From Euryodendron excelsum (taxonomy: Eukaryota > Streptophyta > Magnoliopsida > Ericales > Pentaphylacaceae): a DNA stretch of 64,000 nt. The position numbers and the translations under genes are program-made. Below the pieces are notes generated by a model. It saw only the letters and a list, made by a program, of their open reading frames with translations, was not told where the DNA came from and did no database searches. The DNA lies in assembly GCA_033060915.1 (NCBI GenBank), contig CM065394.1, positions 18,871,501-18,935,500 of the forward strand. Reading direction: 5' to 3'. Shown here one piece after another: positions 24,941 through 36,386 of this stretch. Each line of letters begins with the position of its first letter. Position 1 is the first letter of the stretch.

Positions 24941-27184
24941 GATACATTTTTTAGTAATGCAAGCCACTGCCACATTCCGAAAAAGAAAAGGGACCATTCT
25001 ATGACTTGGGCATTAAAGAGAATGCAAGAGAGGAGGCTTATCTAGCTGCTCTATTATATTGTTAGTTATGCAAATTTTCTTTACCCAACAAGGAGGTTGA
25101 CCACATTCATCCTGGTGTTTTCAAGGTAGCTAGTATGATGGCTAGTGGGCAAAAATTTTCTTTAGCCGTGCCCATGCTTGCAAGCATCTACAATGGGCTT
25201 AGAGAGATTTTTTCTCCTCCAACTCCAAGCAAATGCATGGCTACATTTCCTATCCATTATGTTTATGGATGGCTTGGTCATTATTTGGATGCTTATTTTT
25301 CCTCCGCTCACCATTATAGTGGTGGCCAAATGGCTAAATTTGCCGATAAAAAGATGGCAAAACATTTTGATGATCTGGATGCTCACTATCTCTTTAAAAG
25401 TATAGGTCCATCCATCCTTCCTTCTTTAGCCATGTGTCAAGAGAAAAAGCAATTATCTTTAACTGATAATGGAGACTTATCAGGTTCTTGGAATGACTAT
25501 ATTATCAGTCATCGTTCAAGCTACTTGACTCTTCATTTTGGCAATGAGCACATTATTGAATCTTATAGCCCTCATAGATTTTCTAGACAATTTAATTTTT
25601 ATCAAGACATCGCAGGGAAGCTAAAGAGAGAACTTTACACAGGCACCTTAGAAGAAGTTGTTCTACTTTAGCAATCTTGCACAAAGTTAGGCACTAATGC
25701 CACATTGGATATTTCAACACTTGCATTCAGAGGTCTCACCACAAGACAATATGGTGAATGGTGGACAAGACATTCAAGAAATTCTTCAAGAAGAAGCACG
25801 AAGCTGGTTATAAAGTATTCAAAACCGACTCCTCTAGTTGAAGTGCAAATAAGGGAGAACAAGGGATATGTATTGCCTTCTCAGAAAGATGTTGGAAGAG
25901 CTTCAACAAGAGAAAGCAAAGATAAAGCAACTGTTCAATCTACACCAAAGAAATCATTAGTTGCTAATGATAAAACTTCTTTGGTGATTCCAGCTTTGAA
26001 GATTACCCAGACTCCGCTATTTGAAAGCAAAGACAAGAAAAGAACCATCACGACCCACGAAGGAGAAGGTAGTTCTAGCAAAGGTGATCGAAATTGGAAA
26101 CGATCAAAGAAGATGACCAAAATTTCTGATCTAGATAACATTGTTCTTGACACAGATAACTTTTATACCGTGGTTGAATTTTTAACGCTTTTAGCAGAAT
26201 TTGAAAATCAAGTAAGCATCAAATTTTTTCAAATTGGCTTTTGATTTCTCAAACCATCATGTTGCATCTTATTTAGAACCTCTTCTCCCTCTCTTGATCG
26301 AGTGTGCTTCTAATTGCAGTTGGAGGATACTGAGAGATCTACGAATAATACTGATGAAGTTTCCCAAACAAGTACAAGCTCTATTGAGGGGCCAAATGCT
26401 TTTGTTCTACTTTCAAGAAAGCACAAAAGCATAACTTTGGCAGATTCTCAATTTACCAAATCAGGAGATAAAAAGGCCTCTTGTTTATAGAGCGATCATG
26501 GGAGCCCCTATAGTCTAGAAGACAGGTCCCATAATGCCAATATGTCCTGATGCTGCAGTAGCTTCCGTATTTGAAGGAGATTAACACATTGGTACGTGTC
26601 AACATAGGTACCTTTTCATGTTATACAATGAAATTTCTAAAAAGATTGCTACATCTTGCATAGAGTTCCTTCATACGATTGAGGATGAGGCTATAAAGTT
26701 TCTTAAAGAAATGGACAAGACTGATGCTGCAGACATTTCTCTTTTGAAAGATCTTGGAACATTCTCTGAAAACCTTCGGCTTTTTAATTCCACCCACTCC
26801 TCTTTTGCAAAGAAGATGTCTGACAAGTCATAAGCACAGATGCTAGCAGATAGAAGTCATAATCTCAACAATGTAGAAACCCAAGAAGGCAAGAAAATCA
26901 AGGATGTTGAGTCTCTTCCAATGAAGATTACCGGCATTGACTTAAAGGAAGCTCAACTGAAAAGAGAGTTGGAGAACATAAGTGCTAAAAGAGAAGAAAT
27001 GAAATCATTGCTTCTCAAAGAGAAAAGTAGCTGTCCAAAAGATGTCCTCAGTCATAAAGCAAAAATTTCTACCATCGAACGTACTCCTGTCTTGGGTGCT
27101 AAAGATGTTGAGTACATAAAGAAGATGAAAGAACTATTGGAAGCACGTCGAAGTGAGTTGATAGGTTTCAAGCTCCCTTCTTAG

Positions 27185-27660
27185 TTAGTCCTTTTTCTTT
27201 CTTTGTTTCTCTCTTTTTTTTAGTAATGAAATTTATCTTGCCACAGAGTGAACTATACTCTTGGAAGAAATAAAAACTTTATTTATCCCAAAGAATGCCT
27301 TATCTTCTTCTTTTTTCTTCTTGATTGAATAAGACTCTAAGATTGTAAAACATTTTTTTTTGTTTCTATGGATGACTGAACTTGAGATAAAATCCCAAGA
27401 TGCCTATGTACCCAAAAGGGGATCAAGCCAAACATAGTTCAAATATTTTTTTTTTTTAAAGAAACTTTTTTTTTTTTTAACAATGATTGAACTTGAGATA
27501 AAATCTCAAGATGCCTACGTACCTAACAAGGGATCAAGCCAAACGTAGTTCAATTTTTTTTGAAAAAGAAAAATTTTTGTTTTTACCATTCACAATTTAA
27601 ACTCAAGCGGCCAAGAGTAACATGCAGTTTAGACTCATGCGTCAAGGAGTGCCACTTCTA
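27185..27660. repeat. Convergent junction of the PMD gene and pol, with 111-bp direct repeat
   Basis: The plus-strand PMD gene ends at 27184 and the minus-strand pol ends at 27665. Between them are two copies of a 111-bp unit with the landmark 'gaacttgagataaaat(c/t)(c/t)c' at 27378 and 27489, each ending in a long T-run. The T- and A-runs on both strands would suit 3'-end formation for two convergent transcripts, but this is inference. Confidence 0.65.
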
Positions 27661-27664
27661 TTTT

Positions 27665-28925
27665 TTAAGCATAGTACCGCTTCAACAATTTGCCATTGAT
27701 GGGTCCAACTCTCAAGCCATCTTCAACAACTAGCTTGTAAGCACTATTGGAGTAGACTTCTTGTACCACATACGGGGGGCCATCCCACTTAGAAGTGAAT
27801 TTGTTTCTAGTCCGATGAGTGGTGATAATGGGTCTTCTCACAGCAAGCACCAAGCCTTTTTTTTGAAAAGACCAAATGCAAACCTTCTTGTTAATGCTCT
27901 AGAAAGACGAGCTTGGTAACATTCCAAATGTTGCTGCTCTTCAAGTCTATTCTCATCAAGTGCTTCCAGTTCCTCAAGACATAGACGAGCATTGTCTTCA
28001 TGAGCTAGACCTTCCTGAATAGCAATTCTCAATTATGGGATTTGGCGTTCAAGGGGCAAAACAGCTTCCACTCTATGTACTAATGCATAAGGAGTAGCGT
28101 AGGTAGCTGTTCGATGAGTTATTCGATACGCCGAAAAAGCTTCTCCTATTCTCTCATGCCAATCCCCTTTTGACTTGGCAACCACCTTCTTCAACAAATT
28201 ACCAAGTATTTTGTTAAATGCTTCAGCGAGACCATTTGCTGGTACATCATACAGGGGTGAATTATGCTACTTGAGTCCAAACTTTTCACAAAGCTTGTTC
28301 ATCAGACTATTGTCAAAAGGTTTTCTATTATCATTGATAATGTAACACGGCATACCATATCTCAAGATGATGTTAGTGCGAATGAAATTCACAACATTTT
28401 TCTTCTTCACCTCCCTTCATGGCACAACTTCAGCCCATTTAGAAAAGTAATCAGTTGCAACCAAAATGTATAAATGGCCGCCAGAAGACTTGGGCAAAGG
28501 CCCCACTACATCTAGTCCCTATGCATCAAAAGGCCAAGAAGCAACAATTAGATGAAGCGGTTCGGGTGGTTGGTGTATGAAATTTGCATGAAGTTGACAT
28601 GGTTGGCACCTCTTTGCATACTTTGTGCAATCCTTAACCATGGTAGGCCAGTAATAGCCCATTCTCTTAATTTGAAAGTGGAGCTTGGAGCCTAACTGGT
28701 GAGCACTGCATATACCAGAATGAGCTTCTTCCAAGGCTTGTGTTGCTTCAGTTTCTCCCAAACAACGAAAGACTAGTCCCTTAAAAGAACGACGATAAAG
28801 CATATCCTTGTAATAGATAAAACATGGAGCACGACTCCTTACCTCAATTCTTCTTTGTGGATTGTCAGGTAACTTTCCATGTTGTAGATTGCAATAAGCG
28901 ACTGCTGCCAATCCTCTTTCTCACG
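27665..28925 (-). pseudogene. Gypsy A integrase (H2C2, core, C-terminus)
   Basis: From 28911 downward the minus strand shows the H2C2 zinc-binding region ('HSGICSAHQLGSKLHF' ... 'YAKRCQPCQLH'), the start of the rve core ('WPFDA' then a decayed core), and the integrase C-terminal region at 28032-27665 ending 'SNSAYKLVVEDG' and 'PINGKLLKRYYA'. The last block is the usual end of gypsy pol. Stops and shifts break the core at 28500-28040. Known role: inserting element DNA in the host chromosome. Confidence 0.8.
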
Positions 28926-29824
28926 CAATCTTTCACATACCTTCCTCAAATCTTAAAGATGGTCACTTCGTTCTCTTGTCTTCACAACTAGATCATCGAC
29001 ATAACATTTGATGTTCTTATGAAGCATGTCGTCAAAGATCTTCTTCATTGCTCTTTGGTACGTAGCTCCTGTATTCTTCAGACCAAAAGGCATCACCTTG
29101 TAACAATAAATGCCTTTTTGGCATGCGAAATGTTGTCAATTCTTCATCTTGAGGCGACATGCGAATTTTATTATACCCATAAGAGCCATCCATAAAGGAC
29201 AAGGCTTCATGTTCAGTGGTAGCACCATGAGCTTAGTTATAGGAAGTGGGAAGTTGTCTTTTGGACACGCATTATTGAGATCTCGAAAGTCCACACATAT
29301 TGGATTTGTCCATTTTTCTTCTTAATTGGGACAATACTCGAAATCCATGTTGGATATTTGACTTCTCAAATAAAGCCAGCTTCAATAAGTTTATTGACCT
29401 CCAATTCAATTTTAGGAATCAATTTAGGTTGAAAGCATCAATGAGCTTGTTTGATTGGTCGAATACCATGTTTCACTGCCAAATGATGAACAGCCACTTT
29501 AGGATCTAGGCTTGGCATCTCTTTGTAGCTCCAAGTGAAAACATCGTTGTATTCGTTTAGTAGTTCAACATAAAACTTTTTATCCTCAGGGGTGTAAAGA
29601 TCACTTATGTAAACCAACCAAGGTTTATCTGGTGTATCAAGATTGATTTCCTTCAGATCATCTAAAGTGGATTTAACACCTTTTTCAAATGTAGCTGGAG
29701 CCTCCTTAGCATCTTCTTCAAGTTGATCTCCCCTATTATGAGCAGTGATATGGTATGAAGAGGCTACACTCTCTTCATCAGAGGAAATACCTAGTGTTTT
29801 AAGCAGAGGTTTGGTAACTATCAC
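28926..29824 (-). pseudogene. Gypsy A reverse transcriptase, truncated
   Basis: An open frame (29824-29438) contains the region upstream of RT with 'NEYNDVFTWSYKEMPSLDPK'. Further frames read the RT proper in pieces: 'YPTWISSIVPIKKKNGQIR', 'CVDFRDLNNACPKDNFPLP', 'YCYKVMPFGLKNTGATYQRA' and 'CYVDDLVVKT' (catalytic YVDD). Shortly after this motif (near 28925) the sequence jumps straight to integrase. The RT thumb and all of RNase H are missing, about 1-1.5 kb by comparison with gypsy B. Confidence 0.85.
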
Positions 29825-29829
29825 AATTT

Positions 29830-30956
29830 TTAACCTGCCTTTAATACCTCATCTGCATCTACTACTAGAGTAGTTTGTCGTTTCATACATGATGGTATTG
29901 CACTTCTTAATTTTTCATTATCTTCCACAAAGATTATTTTACTTTGTCTTTTTCTACCCTTATTGGTCCGAGAGAAGCTTGAAACACCTAGTCCCTCATG
30001 AACTGATCTTCTTGGAGTAGTAGGAGTAGAGATCATGCTTGGTGGTCCTAATCAGTCAAAAACTGACTTTCGTTGGTTTTATTTGCCTAAGCAATAAAAA
30101 TGAAAGGCTTAGTTGAAATTGAATAAGCATCCTCCTCAGCTGTGATATAATGATTGGTCAAATTTTTCATGACAATACACATAGGCGCGGGTGGAGTATA
30201 TCCAAAGTCAGCTTGTGAATTCGGAACAGTATGGCCTCTTTGCTTAAGTATACACTGAGTTGAGTTCAAGCCATGCACCTTTTCCCCATTAGTCTCAAAT
30301 GGTTGCTTCCTCAAAGTGGTTGATTCTTGTGGATTATATCCAGCCTTCGCAAGGATTTTGTAAGGGATTGGATCAAAACCTTCCTTTATTCATTTTGAAG
30401 TCAAAACACCATGCTCTACTTCAGGAGCTTGCATTGGCCGAACAAAACCTTTTAACAGTGCAGTAACCCCTATTTGATTAAGACTGGTGATAGGGAGAGT
30501 CAATCCTTTCAATGCTTGATCTTCACCTTTTTTTGACTTGGGTGTATATCGAAGGACCAGAGGTGCCTTGGAAGTGGCCTTCTCTTTTTGCTCATTAGTA
30601 ACGTTGTCATCGACAAACTAATCAACCCCTTCCTTTTTGCTGGTAACAATAGCATCCTTATTGGCTTAAGACTTATTGCCCTTCTGATACTTGTAAGTTG
30701 ATGAAATTGCAATCGATTGTAACTCTTTCACCACGATCTCTACCAAGTAGAATTTAGAGTCAGCAAAATGAGATTCTGCTTCAGTGAAGGCTTTGTCATC
30801 CATTACGACTCTCTTTACTATGCCATTTCGCCAAAACTTGAAGCATTGATGAAGGTAGATGGGACAATACCATTTTCATGGGGCCAAGGTCGTCTTGACA
30901 GCATGTTGTAGGAAGGCATCAATGACATGAAACAATGCACTTGATGTCATTTCTAT
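29830..30956 (-). pseudogene. Gypsy A protease-RT linker with G-patch-like segment
   Basis: The minus-strand frames read the linker typical of this lineage: 'MTSSALFHVIDA' (end of the protease domain, near 30945), 'NGIV' region, 'PLVLRYTP', then a G-patch-like stretch 'ILAKAGYNPQE' with 'EKVHGLNSTQ' and 'FGYTPPAPMCIVMK' (30340-30150), then 'NHYITAEED'. Many TAG/TAA stops are present. The protease frame is split from its first half by the insertion at 30957-32864. Confidence 0.7.
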
Positions 30957-32864
30957 TGGCCCGAAAGGCAACCCAAGAGGGGGGGTGAATTGAATTTTTT
31001 GAAGATTAATGACAATTAAGATTAATTAAAATTAATCTAATCAAAGTAACAATGATCAATCTATATATAAAGCAATGTAATCAAAGAAACAAAAGAAAGC
31101 AGAGCAATAGAAAGAACACAAAGAATTACCGAGGTTCAACCACAATCCGTGGTCCACGTCCTCACCCCAAGATCCTCTTGAAGTCTTCCTCTACTATGTA
31201 ATCTCCAATTACAAATGGATGATGATTGACCAAGTGCTCAACTCACTATATACACAACAACTTCTTCCCAAGTTCTTCAGCCACCAAGTGATTTTATCCA
31301 AGATCCACTCAAACTTACAAAAGTTTTTCTTTCACAAGAGAACTCTCAAACTCTCACTAACAAGTGTATAAAGATATACAAATGACGTACAAACTCGCCA
31401 ACAAGAGTGGATTAAACAATCAAAGCTCACAAAGTAAAGACAAAGAGAATGTTCAGAATTTTTCTGTTTGATCAGCCAGTGGATGTTTGTTTCTTATGTC
31501 TCTTATTATATAAATGTAGTTGGAAGCTTGTATATAAACCCCTGTATTGATTTCATCCGTTGGAGGTTGTTGGGGCTCATTTAATGCACGTCCAGTCCGT
31601 TATAACGTTAGAAAAACTAGCTGTTATTTCTCAGGGGTCGACTCTAGGCTTAATGGGTCAACTCAGCTGGTCTGCATTTTTCAGATGTTGTCCACTGTCT
31701 CCAAGGGTCGACTCTTCAATTCCATGAGTCGACTCATTGATCATTTTGTCTTTAAGTTATTTTGCTTCTGTCTTCATAAGTCGGCTCTTCATTTCCATAA
31801 GTCGACTCTTTGCACAAAAATTTTGCTTCAGTCTTCATAAGTCGATTCTTTATATTCCAGGGTCGGCTCATTAATCATTTGGTCTTCAACTTTTTGTTTC
31901 TGTCTTTATGAGTCGACTCTTCATTTCCATGAGTAGGACCATTGCCCAGAAATCTTCATTCTGTCTTCCAATGACCAAGTTCATCTTCAGCAATATTATA
32001 AGATCTTCAAGGAGTCTTCTCTTTGGAATATGATGATCAATCAAACTCTTTAACTCATCAAAGTTAACTTCTATTCAATTTGGATTGAATCAATTATTTG
32101 ATATTCATCTTTTCTTTACTTTCAAACTAATTAATCTCTTCTTCTCTGTTGCTGAGCTTTCTCTTTCATTGTAGAGCTTCCTCTTTTAATGCCAAGCTTT
32201 CTCTATTACGTAGAGCTTTAAAATGTTTCATTGCCGATTTCTTCTTTTTGCTAGTAATTCTTCCTTCTTCTTTGGGATCATTCAATGATACTTTTATAAG
32301 CTTAATGAAGTCTCTTTATACATATTGTCTTCATTGATTCTTTACAACTCAGAAGAATTCTTTGCTTGGATTCTATATATAGATCATGTAGTCAAGATGA
32401 ATTTCTTCTCAAGCATCCTTCATTAAATTATCTCGAATTTGATCTTTGCACACTTAAAGAAGTCTTCTTTTGAAATTTTTCAATTTCTTCACAATCAAAT
32501 CATCTTCAACTGATCCTTGCACATTCTGATGAAGTCTTCAATCTTTTTTAGTGCAAGTCAACTTCATTGAGTCTATGCATACTTGATGAAAGCCTTATTT
32601 GAACACCTTCAATCTCTTCAAATGTAAATCATTTGTTTGAAGTAGAAATAGGCGTCAATACTCTGTTTGGTTCATTGCATAGCTCTTGGAGTTCATTTCA
32701 TAAGTCTTAGAGTCCATTGCTTGATCCTGAGCTTGTTGTGCATTTATTTTGACATGTATTAGACTTAAGGTTGAATTTTAAGTTTAAATAATAAAATTTA
32801 TTAATCTGCACACTAAGTAAATGCATTAGTAAAATAACACAAGGTTTAGTTATCATCAAAATCA
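30957..32864. mobile_element. Solo LTR-like insertion in gypsy A, about 1.9 kb
   Basis: On the minus strand it starts TGATTTTGATGATAAC and ends GGGTTGCCTTTCGGGCCA, terminal features of a familiar non-coding plant LTR. It splits the protease reading frame of gypsy A, whose two halves lie at 32865-33353 and below 30956. Flanking bases are TCTAT left and TTATA right, at best an imperfect duplication. It shares 'ggcaacccaagaggggggtgaattg' and the 'tatcatcaaaatca' end with the solo LTR at 797-2730. There is no coding capacity. Confidence 0.7.
31630..31935. repeat. GAGTCGACTC-type repeats in the solo LTR
   Basis: About ten variants of '(a/g)(a/g)gtcgactctt' occur at irregular 20-50 bp spacing, for example at 31635, 31706, 31729, 31799 and 31909. 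The core GAGTCGACTC is a perfect palindrome. They are diverged and not a regular tandem array. Confidence 0.65.
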
Positions 32865-33353
32865 TTATAGGGACCAACCTTGAGTCAACAATTTCATCAA
32901 TGAGTAAGTCAAGGCAATAACCCCAATAGCTCTTTGCCCCCCTTCGTTAAAACCTTGGATCATTAGACAACTGTGAGAAAGTTCTGTGGTGATACCAAGC
33001 TCTTTCATTATACGGAGAGGCAAAATATTAACTACCAATCCACCATCTAAAAGCATTTTGTATATTTTTTGTTCTCGAGCATATCCAGTGATAAAAAGAG
33101 GACAATTACGTGGTGTTAAACCAAGTAATAAATCTTCGTCTAAAAATGTGATAGCTGATATGTAGGCAACACAATTGTTAGCACAAGACTGGGAACCAAA
33201 TTCAACCAGTGTATGCACAGTCGAAGAGGGTGACTCAATTTCATACTCAAAAGATTCTTCAACATTTACAACGTTACATATAGCTCTATGAAGAGAAGAG
33301 CAACCAGCTTTACGTATTGATAGGAATGCGCAACTTTTGCATGAATGAATCAT
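32865..33353 (-). pseudogene. Gypsy A aspartic protease (N-terminal part)
   Basis: A minus-strand frame of 162 codons reads 'KMLLDGGLVVNILPLRIM', matching the retropepsin-like 'VDGGS.VNILP' motif of plant gypsy elements. Asp is kept, but the Ser or Thr after the Gly pair is changed (DGGL). The conserved 'IQGFNEGGQRAIGVI' segment follows. The domain is cut off at 32865 by the solo LTR; its last strand resumes at about 30950. A Lys/Arg-rich linker precedes it (33531-33310). Confidence 0.8.
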
Positions 33354-33529
33354 TTGGTAAAGCCGATATTATCTTCTTAGTCTTCCTTTTTCTTCTTTGC
33401 CTTCTTGTATTGGATCTCTTCAGATTTTGCTTTGATTGTAGGTGATGAGGGGAACATAACTTTGATTTTCTCTTCTTTTTACGAGTGACAATGGTCAATC
33501 CTTTATCATCTGTGTTAACAAATTCCACC

Positions 33530-33891
33530 ACTTAGCAAGTATTGCCCCTAATTGGGGATGGTTGGGTGGAAGTAGGTAAACCATGGTGGAATGGCATAAT
33601 TATGTCAATTGGATCAAATGATCCAAATTAAACTCTCAATCTTGGTGACCTAAGCACAGATCCTTCAATTCTTTGAGCTTCCTCTTGGAGTATCGTAGGA
33701 CCAAAAAATCTAAAAACAATAGCTGTTTGGTTTGCTGCTACCACTTCATTTTCTTCTTCTAGAGAGATTTTTCCTTCACTAGCTAGCACTACAATCTTTT
33801 CTTTGAAAACAAAACATCGTTAAGTCGAATGACTGACTAGACAATGATACTTACAGTAGTTTGGATCATGAACCCTTCCAACCTCTTCTGG
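33530..33891 (-). other. Gypsy A gag-protease linker, broken
   Basis: No long frame is open. This is the expected gag C-terminal linker between the open gag part and the protease. It has many stops. Confidence 0.4.
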
Positions 33892-35167
33892 TCATTTCAT
33901 CTCTGGGAGTTCAATGATCTTCAGTTCCAATAGTTGTTCAAGGATTTTAAGGACTTCAACATCAGGAAAGTGACACTCCTTATTTTTCATTTCTTGTAAA
34001 GTAAGCTTCTTCTTCCGTTTCCCTTGCATAGAACCATTTTTCTCTGCTTCTTTTTTGTTTGGCTTAGTAGAGATCTTGACAGGTGCAATGATCACGGCCA
34101 TTGACTCTTGACTGTCTGTCTTGGAAAAAGACTTGACCCCTTTGCAGGTGTCTGGTTTATTTCCTGGTTTACGAGATTCTTGGAAAGGTGGTCCTCGAAT
34201 TCCATTTGTAGCTATGATAAGTTCCATATCATGTGCACGTGTAGCCAATTCTTCAAAAGTTCTAGGCTTGATCCCTTAAAGAATGTAGCGTAGACCCCAT
34301 TGCATGCCTTAATTGCACATTTCGATCACAGAAGTTTTGCATAGCCTATCTTTACAGTTGAGACTTAGGTTTTTCTATCGATTAATATCTTCAATGATCA
34401 GCTCATCTTTCCATTGACGAGAGTTAGTAAGCTCAATCATACTCACAGTACGATGAGTACTATAGAAACGATTTAGAAATTCGTATTCGAGATGCTCCCA
34501 ACTGTCAATAGTGCCAGACTCTATATCACAATACCAATCAAGGACATTACCCTTGAGTGTTTCGAACAAACTAATTGACAAGCAGATCTCCATTAGTTCC
34601 AGCGTTATTGCATGTTTTCACAAAATGAGCAGCATGTTGTTTAGGGTTACCTTTACCATCAAATGGTTGAAATTTTGGTGGTTGGTAACCAACAAGCATC
34701 CTTAGTTGATCAATCCTCCGGGTGTAAGGCTTAGCATAAGTAAGAGAAGATTTTAGGATCCCCTTATATTTGTCTTTAATAGCACCTAAGATGATCTCCT
34801 TCAATTAATCAACAAGGATTGTGCCATCAACCAAGACCTGCAAGTTTTGTGTCTCTTTTTGTTTATTAGAAGATTCAGCAACATCTTGAGGCTTTGGTGA
34901 TGGGTTAGTAGCAGCTTGGCTTGTCTCACTAGTAGTCTCCATCTTGCTCATCATTGATGCCATTTGGACATCACAATCATGAACAACCTTGCATAGTCCT
35001 TCAACAGTTTTAGCTAGGAGAGCGATTTGTTCCTCCATAGCAAGAGCATTGGTTGTCATGACTGGCATCGCAATACAGCCAAGAGAACCAGTCAAAGCTG
35101 AGCTTCGATTGGGGAGTATGAGTAGAAAAAGCAAAACTAAAGCTGCTTGAATCATCATTTTCTCCAT
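33892..35167 (-). pseudogene. Gypsy A gag
   Basis: Consecutive minus-strand frames cover gag: an N-terminal region (35167-34805) with a possible coiled stretch 'EEQIALLAKTVEGLCKVV'; the 'YTRRIDQLRMLVGYQPPKFQPFDGKGNPKQHAAHFV' region (34804-34571); and the retrotrans_gag core 'LSISLFETLKGNVLDWY' ... 'WEHLEYEFLNRFYSTHRTVS' (34593-34375). A Lys-rich C-terminal part lies at 34248-33892. Frames are separated by single stops or shifts. Known role: forming the virus-like particle. Confidence 0.82.
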
Positions 35168-35525
35168 GATAAGATTATTTAGGTTTTGCAGTAGTATCCT
35201 TTCATGCCCCTAGTGTAGCAGTTTCTTTCTCACCTTCTAGCAAGAATAAAGAAGTTCCCAGCGCCTTTGTTGGATTAGAACCAAAAACAGGGAGTGGCTT
35301 AGGCAAAAGTGAGGTTTATGCCAGTGTTTCAACTATAGCATTTGCTTTGCTTCAAGTTACAAGACCAATACCTTGAGCAGTAGATCTCGAGCCATCCTTA
35401 CCAGTAGTTGAAGAATTAGGGACTCCAGCCTTGGTTTTAGTAGCCTTTAGTTTGTCATTCTTGGGGGCTATTTTGAAGTTTCTTTGATTGATTTAACAAG
35501 GAAAAGAGGTGAGAGGCAAAGAATG
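35168..35525 (-). other. Gypsy A leader and degraded gag N-terminus
   Basis: Between the first open gag frame and the primer-binding site I see no maintained frame. It is likely the 5' untranslated leader with a decayed gag start. Confidence 0.4.
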
Positions 35526-35542
35526 TCCCACTAGGCGTGCCA
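35526..35542 (-). promoter_or_regulatory. Probable primer-binding site of gypsy A
   Basis: The minus strand reads TGGCACGCCTAGTGGGA, eight bases inside the 5' LTR. It resembles the TGGCACGCCCGGTGGGAC-type site I recall from plant gypsy elements. The long spacer keeps confidence moderate. Confidence 0.55.
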
Positions 35543-35550
35543 GAAATTTG

Positions 35551-36386
35551 TGACACACAAATTTTGAGTCCAAAATTCAAGACAAGAAAATGTAGCAACA
35601 AATGAATTTTTATATATATTTGAGGGAGTGGAGCACAATCTCTGTTACAATTTCTAATGAAAGAAATATTCCTCTGATTCTTTACTTCGATGTAGATTCA
35701 AGCGTTGCAGCTTGATCTCGAATTTGGGTAGCAGGGCCTTCTTCAATCTTGAACAAGGAATATGCTTGAATGAGAGAGTCCTTTGGACTTTTTAGAAGCT
35801 TTAATCCGTTAGAGCTCTAGCGTCTTCAAATTTGTTTCCCTTTTCACTAGGTGGTCACCTCTATTTATAGGAGAGGATGAAGAGTCTCCTAATAGCTTTA
35901 TACTTCGTTAAGATAATTACCACTATTTATTCTAGAGATAATAATAAATAAAGATAATCAATTTTTTAAGATAATTATCTCTATTTATCTCCAAAATAAG
36001 TAAAGATCAGCAATCTTTTTAGATAATTATTTCTATTTATTAATAAATAAAGATAATCAATGGTTTGAAATAATTATCTCCATTTACTGATAAATAAAAA
36101 TAATTAATAATTTATTTGGAAAATAATCAATGACAAATGTCTAATTTTAATTGGAAGACATGTTTGTCTTTTTTTCTTGTGGGCCCTACATAACAAATGG
36201 TGTAATTTAATTAGCCAAAGACTTAATTGCATCAATTTGACAAATGACAATATTTGATTTGCCAATCAATGTAATTTTGAATCCCACGAGACACGTGGCA
36301 ATAGTTAATTAGCCAATTTGTGCATTTACTTACACCTTTATTTGACAAGTGTCAATTTTTGATTGGCCAAAATTTACTCGTCTACA
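35551..36386 (-). repeat. 5' LTR of gypsy A
   Basis: On the plus strand it starts TGACACACAAATTTTGAG and ends ACTCGTCTACA, matching 11268-12099. The retained TG...CA ends define the LTR boundaries. Confidence 0.82.

Larger units (their letters stand above)
20076..24959. mobile_element. Non-autonomous CACTA transposon
   Basis: The left terminus reads CACTACTAAAAACGCGAC and the right terminus ends TTTTTTAGTAATG, an inverted repeat with one mismatch in the CACTA. An exact 3-bp duplication CAA lies at 20073-20075 and 24960-24962. Subterminal regions are rich in GCGACGGC-type motifs in opposite orientations, as is usual for binding sites of CACTA transposases. Length is 4884 bp. I find no transposase gene, so it depended on a helper. 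It interrupts the PMD gene of gypsy A. Confidence 0.93.
19206..27184 (+). pseudogene. Antisense plant mobile domain (PMD) gene of gypsy A
   Basis: The plus-strand frames run opposite to gag-pol. In order: a leader (19206-19550); a PMD core with 'STNTLYSLIGKSSISLWDLR' then 'WLSIHGNFYNEVVPTAKEL' (19690-19850); 'NLYLAYHKLYC' and 'HDWIAFWFRGP' (19890-19985); then, after the CACTA insertion, 'FYDLGIKENAREEAYLAALL' and 'HPGVFKVASMMASGQKFSLA' (25000-25160), and a region to 25671. A basic segment (25705-26244) and a coiled coil (26618-27184, 'LKRELENISAKREEMKSLL' type) follow. With one CAA copy the frame is continuous across the CACTA element. Breaks are a TAG in the Tyr-Cys-Leu-Cys stretch near 25062 and frameshifts near 19560-19720. 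PMD genes are known in plant transposons; the molecular role is not established. Confidence 0.8.
11268..36386 (-). mobile_element. Gypsy element A (Ty3/gypsy with antisense PMD gene), nested
   Basis: Two copies of an 832-836 bp LTR in the same orientation (11268-12099 and 35551-36386) bracket gag, protease, RT and integrase on the minus strand and an antisense plant mobile domain gene on the plus strand. Three later insertions lie inside: copia (13130-18108), CACTA (20076-24959) and a solo LTR (30957-32864). Without them the element is about 13.3 kb. The two outer flanks (CCAGG left, CCTTA right) do not match, so the target duplication is lost or a boundary was rearranged. By eye the LTRs are near 90% identical. 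RNase H is deleted. Confidence 0.75.

Noticed and set aside
31547..31840. 97-codon plus-strand frame in the solo LTR
   Set aside because: Lies within the non-coding LTR across GAGTCGACTC repeats; no domain.
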